A DNA stretch of 55,146 nucleotides from an uncultured Spirochaetales bacterium (GCA_949300325.1 CASGDQ010000048.1:1-55146); one strand, 5' to 3'; positions 10,006 to 20,586 are shown, numbered from the stretch's first letter. Numbers and translations: made by a program. Notes: a model not told the origin generated them from the sequence alone.

Positions 10006-10930
10006 TGTTCACCTTCCCGTATGCCTTGATTATATCACGGACAATCCGGCTTCTGACCGTATCTTCTGCAGAAAAATTGAGAATTTCAACACCGTTGACA
10101 TTTTTTAGGACATGAAGGGCCTCCAAAAGGCCTGATCCTGCTGGATGCGGCAGGTCTATCTGGCTTGGATCGCCGGTTATTACAGCCTGGCTGTCTTCTC
10201 CAAGCCTGGTCAAAAACATCTTCATCTGCCCCTTGGTGGCATTCTGGGCCTCGTCAAGGATTACAACAGAATGGTTTATCGACCGTCCACGCATATATGC
10301 AAGCGGGGAAATCTCTATGATTCCGCCCTCTTCCATCCTCTTTATCTGGGACGGCGGAATAAGATATTCCATTGCATCATAAAGCGGCTTTAAATAGGGA
10401 TTGAGCTTTTGTGACAGATCTCCAGGTAAAAACCCAAGAGATTCTCCGGATTCAAGTGCGGGACGGGTAAGAACGATCTTGTTCTTCTTTCCGCTCAGCA
10501 CCATTGAAAGGGCATGGGCAACTGCAAGGAAGGTTTTCCCAGTACCTGCAGGTCCGCTTGCTAAAACAACCTGGGAAGACCTGAGCGCTTTGATATAATT
10601 CTCCTGAATGGGGCTTTTAGGCCAAACAGTCTTGCCAGAAACGGCTATGCCGAGCCCCTCGTCCGTTTTCACAAGCCCTCCCATGCTGCCAACGGCTTGG
10701 AATTCCATGAAAATCTCAGCCTCCGAAAGCTCGCCCCTCTGCTCGGCAAGCTTTTCCAAGCTGCTGAAAAAGGTGGAAATTGAAAAAGAGGGATCGGATG
10801 CGCTGACAATGGTTCCCTTGACAAAAAGCTCGGTTGCGAGCAGAAGCTCGAGGTATCCGAGGTTCCTGTCATTCGCTCCTAGCACCAGAGCTGCAGAACG
10901 GCTGTTTTTGAAGGCATATGATTCTTTCAA
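9998..10930 (-). CDS. phoH: PhoH-family ATPase
   Basis: A 310-residue PhoH-like P-loop protein, cytoplasmic, of poorly defined RNA-related function. Visible are the Walker A loop GPAGTGKT, LTRPALESGESLGFLPGD, Walker B HSVVILDEAQN and the TGDPSQIDLP motif. The frame is open to a TTG at 10972, but I choose the TTG at 10930: AGGAG lies 9 bases upstream, its TTG overlaps the lptD stop as TTGA, and the trimmed protein begins nearer the conserved fold. It precedes pgpH with an 8-base overlap. Confidence 0.9.
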   Translation of the reverse strand: MKESYAFKNSRSAALVLGANDRNLGYLELLLATELFVKGTIVSASDPSFSISTFFSSLEKLAEQRGELSEAEIFMEFQAVGSMGGLVKTDEGLGIAVSGKTVWPKSPIQENYIKALRSSQVVLASGPAGTGKTFLAVAHALSMVLSGKKNKIVLTRPALESGESLGFLPGDLSQKLNPYLKPLYDAMEYLIPPSQIKRMEEGGIIEISPLAYMRGRSINHSVVILDEAQNATKGQMKMFLTRLGEDSQAVITGDPSQIDLPHPAGSGLLEALHVLKNVNGVEILNFSAEDTVRSRIVRDIIKAYGKVNSD

Positions 10931-13900
10931 TTCGTATCGCTCCTGATCCAGGAATCCCCGCTTCTCTTCCAATTCTCGTCGATCTTCAGATCCGGGAAGG
11001 TGTTCCAGCTTAAATAAATACTGAATTGAGGGACAAACTGGTATTTCGAATCAGATAATACAACGGAGGCCGAGTATTTGCAATGCAGGTTCCAGTCCTG
11101 CATATAATGCACCGCTTCCAAGGACACGGAAGAGAGGTTGAAATTCGTATTCCGCCTTCCATCACCGAAGAAATCAAGGCTCCGCATAAGATCCTGCCAT
11201 AGCAGGGAAAAAGAGAATGCGCCATCTTCTTCATAGTCGCTGAAATTATTGTTCACAGTTGAGAATGAGAATCTGAAATCAAGAAACTCAGCAATGCTGA
11301 AAATGATGCTGGGCTCTATTGTGAAAGATGATGCTCCGATGTCATTTACATCCAGTTCCAGCTCCGTATCAAGGCCAAGGGATATGTAGATCCTTCCCTT
11401 CCAGGCCCGGATGAGGGCGTTTTTTATAGATATATGGGTATTTACCGTATCCAGCTCTATCTTTTCAGCCGGTCCTGTAAAATCAAGAGAGAAATTAAGA
11501 TAAGGGATCGTAATTACAGCCTTAAGGGAATCGAACATATTCCTGACATTTCCTGACAAAACAGAATAATCGACAATCCCGCTTATAGAATACTTCTTGT
11601 CAGCAGTCCTGAGTCCGACCTGGCCTGTAAAGGAAAGAGGAAGGAAGAAATCCGAACTGTCAAAGTCGGCGCTCTGATACTCAAATGCCCATGAGGTAAC
11701 GAAAAAGGTCCCATTATAGCCAAGGGACAATTTGACAAGATCGCTCTTATAGCTTCCGTTGCCATCATCTGCAAACTTATAGCTTGCAGCTATGGAAAAC
11801 GGGGAGAAGCTGTAGCTGAGCTCGGGTGTGAAGCTTCCAGTCAGGGGCCAGATAGTATATGTCAGTTTAGGAGTGAAAGTGCCTTTTTCTGTCCTGAGCT
11901 GCTTTGAAAGCGAGATTGAATGCGCGCTTACATGATTCTTATCAAAAGGAAAAAGGGATTCATCTTTTTCTATGCTGCCGTTCTTATCCGTTTTAGAGTA
12001 TTCATAAAGAGTGTTTGCAAGCTTATATGTTATCCCTATGTAAGGAATGGATACGGTAAGGCTGTTTTTCAACAAGAAATCAGTCTCTTTATTGCTCTTT
12101 TGATCATCTTCCTCCAAGGAATACGTGTATGTCGGGCTGAGCACCTGGCTTATCTCAAGATAATCGGCGATTTTTATCGATGCTGTGAGACGGGCGGAAA
12201 GAGAATTGTCAAAATTCCTTTCTTCAAAAACCCCGGAATCAAACTCGTAGGAATTCTCAAGGCTTTCAGAAATGCTGTAGTCATAATTGAAATAATATTT
12301 TTCGCTGCTTGAGGAGGATGAGGAAAGAGATGGTGCGTATATAGGATACAAAAGAGGATCGGACAGGATGAAGGCATCTAATGAATCAGTCTTATTGTCA
12401 TCCTTATCCTTTTTCCCATCTTTTGCATATTCTTTCTCTATTCCAAAAAGACGACCGGAAAGAGAGGCGGAAAACTTCGGGAGGCTCACATTGTCAAGAA
12501 CGTATGAGTACTTCCCGTCGATGTATTTCCATCTATGCGTGCTTGTGACATCCAGATCCGATATTGTAAAAGACGATAGCAGATCGCTTTTCAAGGATGA
12601 TGGAAGCCGGTAGGAAAACTCAAATGAACGCTTGAAAGAGGAAATCGAGGAGGAATAGTCGGATGGGAAATTCTGGCTGAGCCCGAAAAGCGCATCCATG
12701 GAAAAACCTGTAAGGCGGTTTCCAAGGTCCGACATCACGCTGCTGTCGCTGTAAAAAGGAACGCTTGCAGAAATGCTCAAGCCATTAAAGGAATATTCAG
12801 CTTCGTTAATGGAATAATAGCGTATGTTGTTATCCCTTCCATAAGAAGTGCCGGTAAGGCCGATTCCTGAAAACGTCGATGCAGAAAGAGCTTTGTCAAA
12901 AAGGTTTATCTCAGCATCCAAGCCCAGATGTATGCCGACTAGAGAATATGCATCGGCCATAAGAGCGATATGGCTTTTCGTTTCAGATGCCCATTTCTGG
13001 GCAGGAGAGAGCTCTGCAGCAGAAGAATAATACGGCCCGGAGGGAATCATCGAAGTCCGGTCCTCATCGCTTTCGAAGATAGACAAGAACGAGGATGAGG
13101 CCTCATCGCTGATCTTGTCCGTGTGTCCGAGAAGCTCGAAAGTCGTGTTCAAAAAAGCTCCCTTGGAGGAATTGAAGCCGAACGAAGGATTTCCGGTCAT
13201 GACCGATCCAGGATAAAAGAAAACCGGGAAATAAAATATTGGCACCCGTCCGATTTTAAGCACTGCATTCTCTATAAGCAGATCGGATCCAGGAAGCATC
13301 ATTATTTTTGAGGCGTTGATCGAGGAAAGAGGCTCCTCTTCCTGGCTTGCAATATATCCATCCTCATATAAGACAGCCCCGTTATCCAGAAATGTGAGCT
13401 TGCGCCCGACAGAATATACAGCAATCTCCTCATCCTCGCTGTTTTTCTTATCGCTTCTTGTTGAGGCGTTCTCAACAAACAGGCTTCCTTTGTCCCAGAA
13501 GAAGGTGACGATATCTGCATTGATATCCCCTGCTCCATCCTCCTGTTCAAAAGAAACATCTCCAAGCGCGGTGATCATCCTTTTGTCAGGGTCGATCACA
13601 ACCTCGTTGCTCTCAAGGCGTCTGGTTTTTTCGGCATACGTAAGGCTCAATGCCACATTGCCCTCGAGAATGATTATCTCATCCTGATTATGAAGATGAT
13701 CAGCACCGACAATGCTTACTGTATATTCAGTCTTCTCTTCAGATATATCCTCTTCATAGGCTTCAAGACCCTCGAATTCATAAAGGGCCGCCCTTTTTTC
13801 CTCATCCGCTTTGCCCTCAGATTCGAGACCGCGCAGAGAAAGCATCTCATCAAGAGCACTTGCATCGGCAAAATAAATATCCCCGGCACCTATAGCATAG

Positions 13901-13959
13901 GCGCTGCTTGAAAGCAAAAAGGATACGGCAACAACAGACAGCAGGCTCTTCAGACTCAA
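10927..13959 (-). CDS. lptD: LptD/OstA-like outer-membrane assembly protein
   Basis: A 1010-residue protein. It starts with a signal peptide (residues 1-22, cleavage likely after AYA). An OstA/LptA-like beta-jellyroll follows at about 75-190, with GADHLHNQDEIIILEGNVAL and the repeated GDV/ILEGNV pattern. A long C-terminal beta-barrel-like region follows, rich in alternating aromatic and Ser residues. LptD inserts lipopolysaccharide in Gram-negatives; in spirochaetes lacking classical LPS the substrate is unclear. The start is TTG inside a TTGA overlap with the uvrA stop, with AGAGGT upstream. The protein ends at the TGA shared with phoH. The gene lies downstream of uvrA in a single operon. 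Confidence 0.75.
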   Translation of the reverse strand: MSLKSLLSVVAVSFLLSSSAYAIGAGDIYFADASALDEMLSLRGLESEGKADEEKRAALYEFEGLEAYEEDISEEKTEYTVSIVGADHLHNQDEIIILEGNVALSLTYAEKTRRLESNEVVIDPDKRMITALGDVSFEQEDGAGDINADIVTFFWDKGSLFVENASTRSDKKNSEDEEIAVYSVGRKLTFLDNGAVLYEDGYIASQEEEPLSSINASKIMMLPGSDLLIENAVLKIGRVPIFYFPVFFYPGSVMTGNPSFGFNSSKGAFLNTTFELLGHTDKISDEASSSFLSIFESDEDRTSMIPSGPYYSSAAELSPAQKWASETKSHIALMADAYSLVGIHLGLDAEINLFDKALSASTFSGIGLTGTSYGRDNNIRYYSINEAEYSFNGLSISASVPFYSDSSVMSDLGNRLTGFSMDALFGLSQNFPSDYSSSISSFKRSFEFSYRLPSSLKSDLLSSFTISDLDVTSTHRWKYIDGKYSYVLDNVSLPKFSASLSGRLFGIEKEYAKDGKKDKDDNKTDSLDAFILSDPLLYPIYAPSLSSSSSSSEKYYFNYDYSISESLENSYEFDSGVFEERNFDNSLSARLTASIKIADYLEISQVLSPTYTYSLEEDDQKSNKETDFLLKNSLTVSIPYIGITYKLANTLYEYSKTDKNGSIEKDESLFPFDKNHVSAHSISLSKQLRTEKGTFTPKLTYTIWPLTGSFTPELSYSFSPFSIAASYKFADDGNGSYKSDLVKLSLGYNGTFFVTSWAFEYQSADFDSSDFFLPLSFTGQVGLRTADKKYSISGIVDYSVLSGNVRNMFDSLKAVITIPYLNFSLDFTGPAEKIELDTVNTHISIKNALIRAWKGRIYISLGLDTELELDVNDIGASSFTIEPSIIFSIAEFLDFRFSFSTVNNNFSDYEEDGAFSFSLLWQDLMRSLDFFGDGRRNTNFNLSSVSLEAVHYMQDWNLHCKYSASVVLSDSKYQFVPQFSIYLSWNTFPDLKIDENWKRSGDSWIRSDTN

Positions 13960-16787
13960 ACAAGGTACCTCTTGAGGAATGCTCCCGTGTAGCTTCCGGG
14001 CACCTGGACAATCTGCTCAGGCGTTCCTTCAGCGACAAGGCGGCCGCCTTCATCACCTCCTTCAGGACCGAGGTCGATTATATGGTCGGCCATCTTGATG
14101 ACATCAAGATTATGTTCTATCAATATAACACTGTTGCCTTGCGCAACAAGGGAATCGAGAACCTCGAGAAGCTTCTTAACATCAGCAAAATGAAGTCCTG
14201 TAGTGGGCTCATCAAGGATATAGAGCGTTTTTCCCGTACTTCGTTTTGAAAGCTCAAGAGCAAGCTTGACTCTCTGGGCCTCTCCTCCGCTGAGGGTAAG
14301 CGCGCTTTGTCCAAGATGGATATAATCAAGCCCGACATCCATGAGCGTCTCAAGTTTCCTTCTGATCTGAGGAATTGCGGAAAAAAGATCCAAGGCCTCC
14401 CTTACGGTCATATCGAGAACATCAGAGATGTTCTTTCCCTTGTAGGTCACCATCAAGGTCTCCTTATTATAACGCTTTCCATTGCAGACATCGCACTTTA
14501 CAAAAACATCAGGAAGGAAATGCATCTCGATTTTCAGCTGTCCGTCGCCCTGGCAGTTCTCGCATCTGCCCCCCTCGACATTGAATGAAAACCTTGATGG
14601 TGTAAAGCCACGCGCTTTTGCTTCCGGCATGGAGGCAAAAAGATTTCTTATCGGAGTAAAGAGGTCCACATAGGTTGCAGGATTGCTCCTTGGAGTACGG
14701 CCGATGGGGCTCTGATCGATATTGATGACCTTGTCGATGGCATCAAGACCTGTAAGGGAAGAATATCCGTCAAACCGCTCCTGTTTTTTGTTGAGCCTGT
14801 CGTTTATGGCAGGAAGAAGTATCTCATTTAAAAGCGTCGATTTGCCGGATCCGGAGACACCTGTTATCACAGTCATGCACCCCAAAGGAATCTTCACGTC
14901 TATATTCTTAAGATTGTTCTTCCTGCAGCCTTTTATCTCTATGAATTTTCCATTTCCCGGCCGTCTTATGAGAGGAACAGGAATCGTAAGCTTTCCCGAA
15001 AGATAGCGCCCCGTAACCGACTCATCACAGGAGGCAACCTCATCAGGAGTTCCGGCTGCAACGACATTGCCGCCAAGATTTCCAGCTCCGGGACCTATAT
15101 CGACAAGATAATCGGCAGCGCGGAGGGTATCCTCATCATGCTCGACAACGATGACAGTGTTTCCCAAATCCCTGAGGTTCTCCAATGTGGAGATGAGCTT
15201 GGCATTATCCCTCTGGTGCAATCCGATGGATGGCTCATCGAGCACATACATCACACCTGTAAGCGCGCTTCCTATCTGGGTTGCAAGCCTTATGCGCTGA
15301 GCCTCCCCTCCGCTGAGGGTGCTTGCCGCACGGTGCAATGTGAGATATCCAAGACCGACATTATCCAAAAACTCCAGCCTGCTTTTTATTTCCTTAAGTA
15401 TCTGATGAGCTATCTTCTCCTCATTTTCTGTCAGCTCGAGGCTGCTGAAGAATTCCAGACTCTTCTTGACGCTGAGCTTGGTGCAGTCCATTATGTTCAT
15501 TCCGCCGATCTTGATGCTCAAAGCATCTTTTCTCAGCCTGTCTCCATTGCAGGTCTTGCAGATATTGAACGACTGGAAGGATTCCAGCCACATGCGGATA
15601 TTTAACGAAAAGGTTTCCCTCATCCTGCGCTCGAGATCCGCAATTATTCCCTTGAAAGCCTCCTCATACTCGACATGTCCCGGCCGGCTCCTATGCTCCA
15701 GACGGTACGGTATCTTATCCTTTGTCCCGTAGACGAGCTTGTCGAACACATCCTTGCTCAGCTTGTTCAATGGGGTATCAAGGGTATAGCCGTAATATTC
15801 GAAGAAAGCCTTGAACTTGGCCTTATCATAGTTTCCAGTCGCGCTGCAGGTTTTTATTGCTCCCTGGTTGTAGCTCAGCCCCATGTCGGGAATGATCTTG
15901 GAAATATCGAATTCCTTGTTGTAGCCCAGCCCGTTGCAATCGGGACAAGCGCCGAAAGGATTGTTGAAAGAAAACAGCCTGGGCTCAATTTCAGCAATGG
16001 TGATTCCGCAATCCGGGCAGGAATTCTTCTCGCTGTAGATTTCAACATTCTCATCCTCATCCATGTACACGACCTCCACAAGGCCGTTGCTCATTTCGCA
16101 GGAACGCTCGATTGCTTCAGCCAGCCTCATCCTATGGTCGCTGCTGTTCTTAAGCCTGTCGACGAGAACGGATATGTTGTGCTTTACATTCTTATCAAGA
16201 TCCGGAATCTGTTCATCTATGTTGTATACATGCCTGTCTATTATCGCCCTGGTATAGCCAAGCTTGACAGCATCATCCAATATCTTCTTGAACTCGCCTT
16301 TCTTTCCCCTGGCAATCGGGCTAGCTATCATCAGCTTTCCGTTTTCCTTGTGCCCGAAAATTATATCTATGATCTGGTCTACGGACATCTCGGATATCTC
16401 CCTGCCGCATTTGGGGCAGAACTTATGTCCTATCCTTGCCCATAAAAGCCTGTAGTAATCATAAATTTCGGTAACGGTCCCTACTGTGGACCTGGGGTTG
16501 CGGTTCGTACTCTTCTGCTCGATGGCGATTGCAGGCGAAAGCCCCTCTATGATATCCACATCGGGTTTTTCCATCCTGCCCAGAAACTGCCGTGCATAGG
16601 AGGACAAAGACTCCATGTAGCGTCTCTGCCCTTCTGCAAAAATCGTATCAAAAGCAAGAGAGGACTTTCCGGATCCGGAAAGCCCGCTGAGCACCACCAG
16701 TGAATTCTTCGGCAGCGTGATTGAAATATTTTTAAGATTATGCTCTCTCGCACCCTTGATGACGAGCTTGTCACTCATTGATCGCAT
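13956..16787 (-). CDS. uvrA: Excinuclease ABC subunit A
   Basis: A 943-residue UvrA, the damage-sensing ATPase of nucleotide excision repair. Two ABC modules are visible: Walker [10 protein letters not shown] near residue 35 and GVSGSGKST near 640, with signature LSGGEAQR twice. Zinc CxxC pairs occur ([30 protein letters not shown]). The ATG at 16787 has AAGGAA 7 bases upstream and overlaps the 3' end of ispG by 17 bases; a second ATG at 16778 lacks a good site. The gene ends in the TTGA overlap that starts lptD. Confidence 0.97.
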   Translation of the reverse strand: MRSMSDKLVIKGAREHNLKNISITLPKNSLVVLSGLSGSGKSSLAFDTIFAEGQRRYMESLSSYARQFLGRMEKPDVDIIEGLSPAIAIEQKSTNRNPRSTVGTVTEIYDYYRLLWARIGHKFCPKCGREISEMSVDQIIDIIFGHKENGKLMIASPIARGKKGEFKKILDDAVKLGYTRAIIDRHVYNIDEQIPDLDKNVKHNISVLVDRLKNSSDHRMRLAEAIERSCEMSNGLVEVVYMDEDENVEIYSEKNSCPDCGITIAEIEPRLFSFNNPFGACPDCNGLGYNKEFDISKIIPDMGLSYNQGAIKTCSATGNYDKAKFKAFFEYYGYTLDTPLNKLSKDVFDKLVYGTKDKIPYRLEHRSRPGHVEYEEAFKGIIADLERRMRETFSLNIRMWLESFQSFNICKTCNGDRLRKDALSIKIGGMNIMDCTKLSVKKSLEFFSSLELTENEEKIAHQILKEIKSRLEFLDNVGLGYLTLHRAASTLSGGEAQRIRLATQIGSALTGVMYVLDEPSIGLHQRDNAKLISTLENLRDLGNTVIVVEHDEDTLRAADYLVDIGPGAGNLGGNVVAAGTPDEVASCDESVTGRYLSGKLTIPVPLIRRPGNGKFIEIKGCRKNNLKNIDVKIPLGCMTVITGVSGSGKSTLLNEILLPAINDRLNKKQERFDGYSSLTGLDAIDKVINIDQSPIGRTPRSNPATYVDLFTPIRNLFASMPEAKARGFTPSRFSFNVEGGRCENCQGDGQLKIEMHFLPDVFVKCDVCNGKRYNKETLMVTYKGKNISDVLDMTVREALDLFSAIPQIRRKLETLMDVGLDYIHLGQSALTLSGGEAQRVKLALELSKRSTGKTLYILDEPTTGLHFADVKKLLEVLDSLVAQGNSVILIEHNLDVIKMADHIIDLGPEGGDEGGRLVAEGTPEQIVQVPGSYTGAFLKRYLV

Positions 16788-17814
16788 CTAAAAGTTCCTT
16801 TCTGGCGCTGTTCATGTCGACCTCTTTGAAAAGACATCCCTTCTTGTAAAGAAATGCCTTGTTGCCGATTCCGGTAAGCGCGAAATCAGCATCCTTGGCT
16901 TCACCCGGACCGTTGACCTGGCAGCCCATGATTGCAACGGTGATATCCTTATCGATCGTCCTGAGGTCTTCTTCCAAAAGCGAAACCATCTTACGGCTGT
17001 CGAAAGTGTGCCTGCCGCAACGGGGACATGAAACAAGCCTAACCCCGCCCTTTTTGAGCCCCAGCGTCCTAAGGATCTCGCAGGCAGAGACCACCTCGTC
17101 CTCGATATCCCCGGTTATGGAAACCCTGATGGTATCCCCTATATGCCGGCTCAAAAGGTTGCCCAGCGCCCAAGCAGAACGCACAGAGCTTACAATCGGG
17201 CTTCCAGCCTCGGTTACTCCGAGATGAAGAGGATAATCCGAGACTGCGCTGAATTTCTCAGCTGCAGACATCGTCAAATCCACATCGCTAGCCTTGAGAG
17301 AAATTACAGTATTATAGAAGCCCCAGCTTTCAAAATCATTGATATATTCCAATGCAGTCTGCACCATCAAATCATCTTTCGAAAGATTTTTTTCATTCCT
17401 GGGCAGGCTTCCCGAATTAAGCCCTATCCGAATTGCCGCACCGTGGTCAAGAGCGCTTGAGACAACCTCTTTGGTCTTCCACTTCGCCCCGATGTTGCCA
17501 GGATTGATCCTTATCTTTGCAACGCCTGCCTCCAAAGCCTCCAAGGCCATCTTATAGTCAAAATGTATATCAGCAACAACCGGCATCGCCGAACGTGCGC
17601 AAATCTCTTTGAAAGGAGCAAAATCATCACTGGAAACGTAGCTGAAACGGATTATGTCGCATCCCATCATCGAAAGTTTTGCAATCCTTGCGACAATCTG
17701 GCCGATATCGGCTCCCTGAAGCGAGGAATCCCACATTGTCTGGACCCTTACAGGATTATCGCCGCCTATGAGCACATCTTTAACTTTTGCAACTTTCTTG
17801 CTGAACATATTCAA
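16771..17814 (-). CDS. ispG: 4-hydroxy-3-methylbut-2-enyl diphosphate synthase (flavodoxin)
   Basis: A 347-residue IspG (GcpE), the penultimate enzyme of the MEP isoprenoid pathway. The N-terminal TIM-barrel motifs ([36 protein letters not shown]) are present. The iron-sulfur ligands are in [11 protein letters not shown] and [11 protein letters not shown]. It is the short form without the plant/Chlamydia insert. It overlaps the upstream small gene by 4 bases and uvrA by 17. The pathway enzyme dxr is also in this window (49769). Confidence 0.95.
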   Translation of the reverse strand: MNMFSKKVAKVKDVLIGGDNPVRVQTMWDSSLQGADIGQIVARIAKLSMMGCDIIRFSYVSSDDFAPFKEICARSAMPVVADIHFDYKMALEALEAGVAKIRINPGNIGAKWKTKEVVSSALDHGAAIRIGLNSGSLPRNEKNLSKDDLMVQTALEYINDFESWGFYNTVISLKASDVDLTMSAAEKFSAVSDYPLHLGVTEAGSPIVSSVRSAWALGNLLSRHIGDTIRVSITGDIEDEVVSACEILRTLGLKKGGVRLVSCPRCGRHTFDSRKMVSLLEEDLRTIDKDITVAIMGCQVNGPGEAKDADFALTGIGNKAFLYKKGCLFKEVDMNSARKELLDAINE

Positions 17815-18128
17815 TTCTCCAAAACAAAAACACTTACTTCGCTCTCACCAAGAACCTTTACAAGCCGCGGCTCTCCTGGAAGATAAAGCACTGCCTCACC
17901 AGCAGATAAAGTGAAGGCGCCCGTGATCTCTCCGCTTTCGGGCATTTCCCTCCAGGTCGTGGCACATAGCGCAGTACCGGAAAGCACGGTATAAAAATAG
18001 CTGTTTTTCCCATCAGTTGAAAAAGAATCCATGGAAAAAACCGGCGCTCCTTCCATGGTTTTTATCCTTTCGAGCCCGCTTTCAAGCTTTGAAAATCTTA
18101 CCAGGGACCTACTCTTATCCTTAACCAT
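17811..18128 (-). CDS. Small cupin-like protein of unknown function
   Basis: A 105-residue protein I cannot assign. The second half (GAFTLSAGEAVLYLPGEPRL followed by a hydrophobic strand) is a beta-rich pattern typical of cupin folds, but metal-binding His residues are not obvious. No signal peptide or membrane segment. I choose the ATG at 18128 over the TTG at 18146, because TATACT lies 6 bases before it and no ribosome-binding site is present, suggesting a leaderless mRNA. It overlaps the ispG start by 4 bases and appears to be the first gene of the ispG-to-ybeY operon. Confidence 0.6.
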   Translation of the reverse strand: MVKDKSRSLVRFSKLESGLERIKTMEGAPVFSMDSFSTDGKNSYFYTVLSGTALCATTWREMPESGEITGAFTLSAGEAVLYLPGEPRLVKVLGESEVSVFVLEN

Positions 18129-18134
18129 GCCGAC

Positions 18135-18140
18135 AGTATA
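18135..18140 (-). promoter_or_regulatory. -10 box of the ispG-uvrA-lptD operon
   Basis: TATACT on the minus strand, ending 6 bases before the ATG at 18128. A weak TTTATG lies about 17 bases upstream. With this spacing, transcription would start at or next to the ATG, giving a leaderless message. Confidence 0.5.
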
Positions 18141-18209
18141 ATGCAAAAGAGCTTTTTCATAAATACCGATGTTCTTTTCCTCTGAGCGAAAACTCTAAGA
18201 TCCGATTTC

Positions 18210-18246
18210 AAAAAAAATCCTCCTCTTTTGCAAAAGAAGGAGGATG
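18210..18246 (-). terminator. Rho-independent terminator of the V-ATPase operon
   Basis: A long stem pairs ATCCTCCTCTTTTG (18217-18230) with CAAAAGAAGGAGGAT (18231-18245), with one bulge. Seven or eight T residues follow on the minus strand. It lies 40 bases after the subunit K stop. Confidence 0.92.
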
Positions 18247-18284
18247 TTAAATGAAGCCTGGACAGCCTAGGCTATCCGTTACAA

Positions 18285-18722
18285 TCAGAGCACGAGCAGT
18301 GAAAGAACGAGTGTAAAGAGAGCAACCGTTTCTACAATACCGATAACGATGAAGTAGTTTGCAGTTCCCTTTCCAGTCTCACCAAGGCTGTCGGCCGCAC
18401 ATGCGGAAACCTTTCCCTGGAAAAGAGCGGAAATTCCGATTGCCATTCCACCGAAGATGCCGATTCCGCCGCAAAGGGCCGGGTTGACATCACCGGAAGC
18501 GATCGCACTCTGGATGAAGTTCATCAGCAAAAAGCCATAGATCGTCTGCGTAAGCGGAGCGCCGGCGAAAGCCACCATGATAAACGGTGCGGGTTTGCCA
18601 GCAGCATAGCACTTCTTCCAAGCTCCTACAGAAGCCTGGGAAGCGATGCCGGCTCCAAAGCCGGATCCAAGAGCCGAGAAAGCGAGAGCGCAAGCCATAC
18701 CGATGTAAGCGAGGTAAATCAT
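18285..18722 (-). CDS. atpK: V-type ATPase subunit K (rotor proteolipid)
   Basis: A 145-residue membrane rotor subunit (NtpK type) with four transmembrane helices in two hairpins. The ion-binding Glu131 is in GIVETVALF of helix 4. Thr58-Gln59 in APLTQTIYG and Gln102 in LFQGKVSA align in position with the sodium ligands known from the Enterococcus hirae NtpK ring. This suggests Na+ rather than H+ coupling, by analogy only. It is the last gene of the operon, 26 bases after subunit I and followed by a strong terminator. Confidence 0.93.
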   Translation of the reverse strand: MIYLAYIGMACALAFSALGSGFGAGIASQASVGAWKKCYAAGKPAPFIMVAFAGAPLTQTIYGFLLMNFIQSAIASGDVNPALCGGIGIFGGMAIGISALFQGKVSACAADSLGETGKGTANYFIVIGIVETVALFTLVLSLLVL

Positions 18723-18748
18723 ATCCTATCTCCTTTGATTACCATTTT

Positions 18749-20584
18749 TCATTCAGCCGTCTTCTTAAACGGCTCGTAATTGTATCCGGACCACTCCATC
18801 CCGAGCTGACCGGAGAATTCCAGAAGATTGAGCCTGACGCCATGAACGACGACAGACAATAGTCCCATAACAAGATTCAGCGCATGTCCGACGAGGATGA
18901 CCAATAACCCGAGCGGGATTGTAAATCCTCCTAGAAGACCTGCTCCCATATCATTAAAGCTCTGAGCGATTGCAAGAGAGGCCATGCCGACTGCAAAAAG
19001 CCTTATGTAGCTCATGATATTTGAAAAACAAGAAACTGTGTTCAAAAAGGTCGTAAAGAAACCTCCAAGCCCTGCTTTAAGCCCTTCTACAAAAGGCACG
19101 CCAGGCGCCTGGGCACCAAATACGCACACAAGAACAAAGCCTATTGAGACGCCGATAACGACCGCCTTGAAATTGCATTCGGCACCGATTACAAGATACA
19201 GCACCAGGAAGTAAAGCAGCACTATATCGATCAGCCATCCAAGGTCTGCAACCCACGAAAGGTCCTTCTTCGGCACCTTATGGATTATGTTCAGCACGCA
19301 TGCCAATGAAAGCTGCACAGCACCAAGTATGAAGCAGAACTTCATGACCATGTTCTGGGCCCAATCGGCATCAACACCCATGACTTCAGGGAAATTCGTT
19401 ATCGCAGGAATCACCAGGCGCTGCAAGAATGGAAAACCTTCCAATATGGCTGCAGAGCCGAACCAGGTTCCGGTGAGAGCGCCCCAGACTATCGTGGTTA
19501 TGCTCAAAACATAAATCAATATGTTCAGATCGCTTGCCTTTTTTGAACGCACGTTCATAAAGATAGCGAGAAGAAGGAAAATTAAGCCGTAGCCAGCATC
19601 TCCGACGATCATCGCGAAGAACAGGCTGAAAAAGACCAAAAAGTACGATGAGATGTCCGATTCCCTGTAGCCGGGGACCGTTCCAAGGATATCGAACACA
19701 GGTTTCACAATCCTTACAAATCCCTTGTACTTGATCAATGTCGGCGGATTGTCCTCATCTGAAGGATCATCTATAAGGTATGCCCATCCGTTTTCTTTTG
19801 CACAGTCCTTGAAATCCTGCTGCAGGCTTGCCGGGACATAACCGGTGATGTGGATTATCCCCTCATCGTTCAAAAGGGTGCTTTTTGCCCTCTCGAAAAC
19901 GATGTTCTCCTTCCTCTTTGAAATGGCCTTTCTGACCATCTTGCGGTAAGGAACAAACGAGGATAAGATGCCATCAAGCTCCTCGATCCTCTTTTCAGAA
20001 GAGAGGATTTCAGCAGAAAGCTCAGCAAGGCCTTTTTCCGGGAGCATGAAAAGGGTAGCACCGCTTCCCTTCTTCAAAGGATGCCCGACGGAACAGAAGA
20101 AGACCTGCTTGCCCTCTTTTAGGGTTATGATAGTATTCTCCTCATCCAAAGCGATAGCTTCCTTCTCCTTTTTGCCTGCAGTATAAAAGAAGAGCTTTAT
20201 TCCTCTATCAGAAAGCAGGGATATGTCCTCCGGAAGGAAATCGCCATAAGGGGCGATCCTGTCCCTTTCGACCTTGAGGCGGAGCAGCTTGTCCTGAAGC
20301 ATCTTCTTCTCCTCGATTGCAGAAAGGGCTGAGGATATCATCTCATCGAATCTCGAGCTATCCAGTTCAAGATCCTCCACCTTATCCTTTTTACCGACTT
20401 TCTCATCAAGGCTGGAAAGCACCAGCTCCAAGCTGGAGAGCGCCTTCTGCTCGCTCATCGCCGCCTCGCTCTTTGCTGCAAGATCGATTATATGCATGAC
20501 CCCGCAGTCACGAAGGGCGCTTATGGTTTCAAGGCGGTTCTTTTCTGACGCAAAAAGCGTGATTTTTTTCATCTGCTCTATCAT
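18749..20584 (-). CDS. atpI: V-type ATPase subunit I (membrane stator)
   Basis: A 611-residue subunit I (a-subunit homologue). The N-terminal half is cytoplasmic with coiled-coil segments (about residues 30-130 and 180-240). The C-terminal half holds about seven or eight transmembrane helices, with MIVGDAGYGLIFLLLA and the NIMSYIRLFAVGMASLAIA segment that carries the conserved half-channel Arg. It conducts the ion at the interface with the K ring. Start lies 2 bases after the subunit D stop. Confidence 0.93.
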   Translation of the reverse strand: MIEQMKKITLFASEKNRLETISALRDCGVMHIIDLAAKSEAAMSEQKALSSLELVLSSLDEKVGKKDKVEDLELDSSRFDEMISSALSAIEEKKMLQDKLLRLKVERDRIAPYGDFLPEDISLLSDRGIKLFFYTAGKKEKEAIALDEENTIITLKEGKQVFFCSVGHPLKKGSGATLFMLPEKGLAELSAEILSSEKRIEELDGILSSFVPYRKMVRKAISKRKENIVFERAKSTLLNDEGIIHITGYVPASLQQDFKDCAKENGWAYLIDDPSDEDNPPTLIKYKGFVRIVKPVFDILGTVPGYRESDISSYFLVFFSLFFAMIVGDAGYGLIFLLLAIFMNVRSKKASDLNILIYVLSITTIVWGALTGTWFGSAAILEGFPFLQRLVIPAITNFPEVMGVDADWAQNMVMKFCFILGAVQLSLACVLNIIHKVPKKDLSWVADLGWLIDIVLLYFLVLYLVIGAECNFKAVVIGVSIGFVLVCVFGAQAPGVPFVEGLKAGLGGFFTTFLNTVSCFSNIMSYIRLFAVGMASLAIAQSFNDMGAGLLGGFTIPLGLLVILVGHALNLVMGLLSVVVHGVRLNLLEFSGQLGMEWSGYNYEPFKKTAE

Positions 20585-20586
20585 AA

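Noticed and set aside
15675..16445. A 256-codon plus-strand frame opposite uvrA
   Set aside because: Shadow of uvrA; the real gene has both ABC modules and zinc motifs in this stretch.
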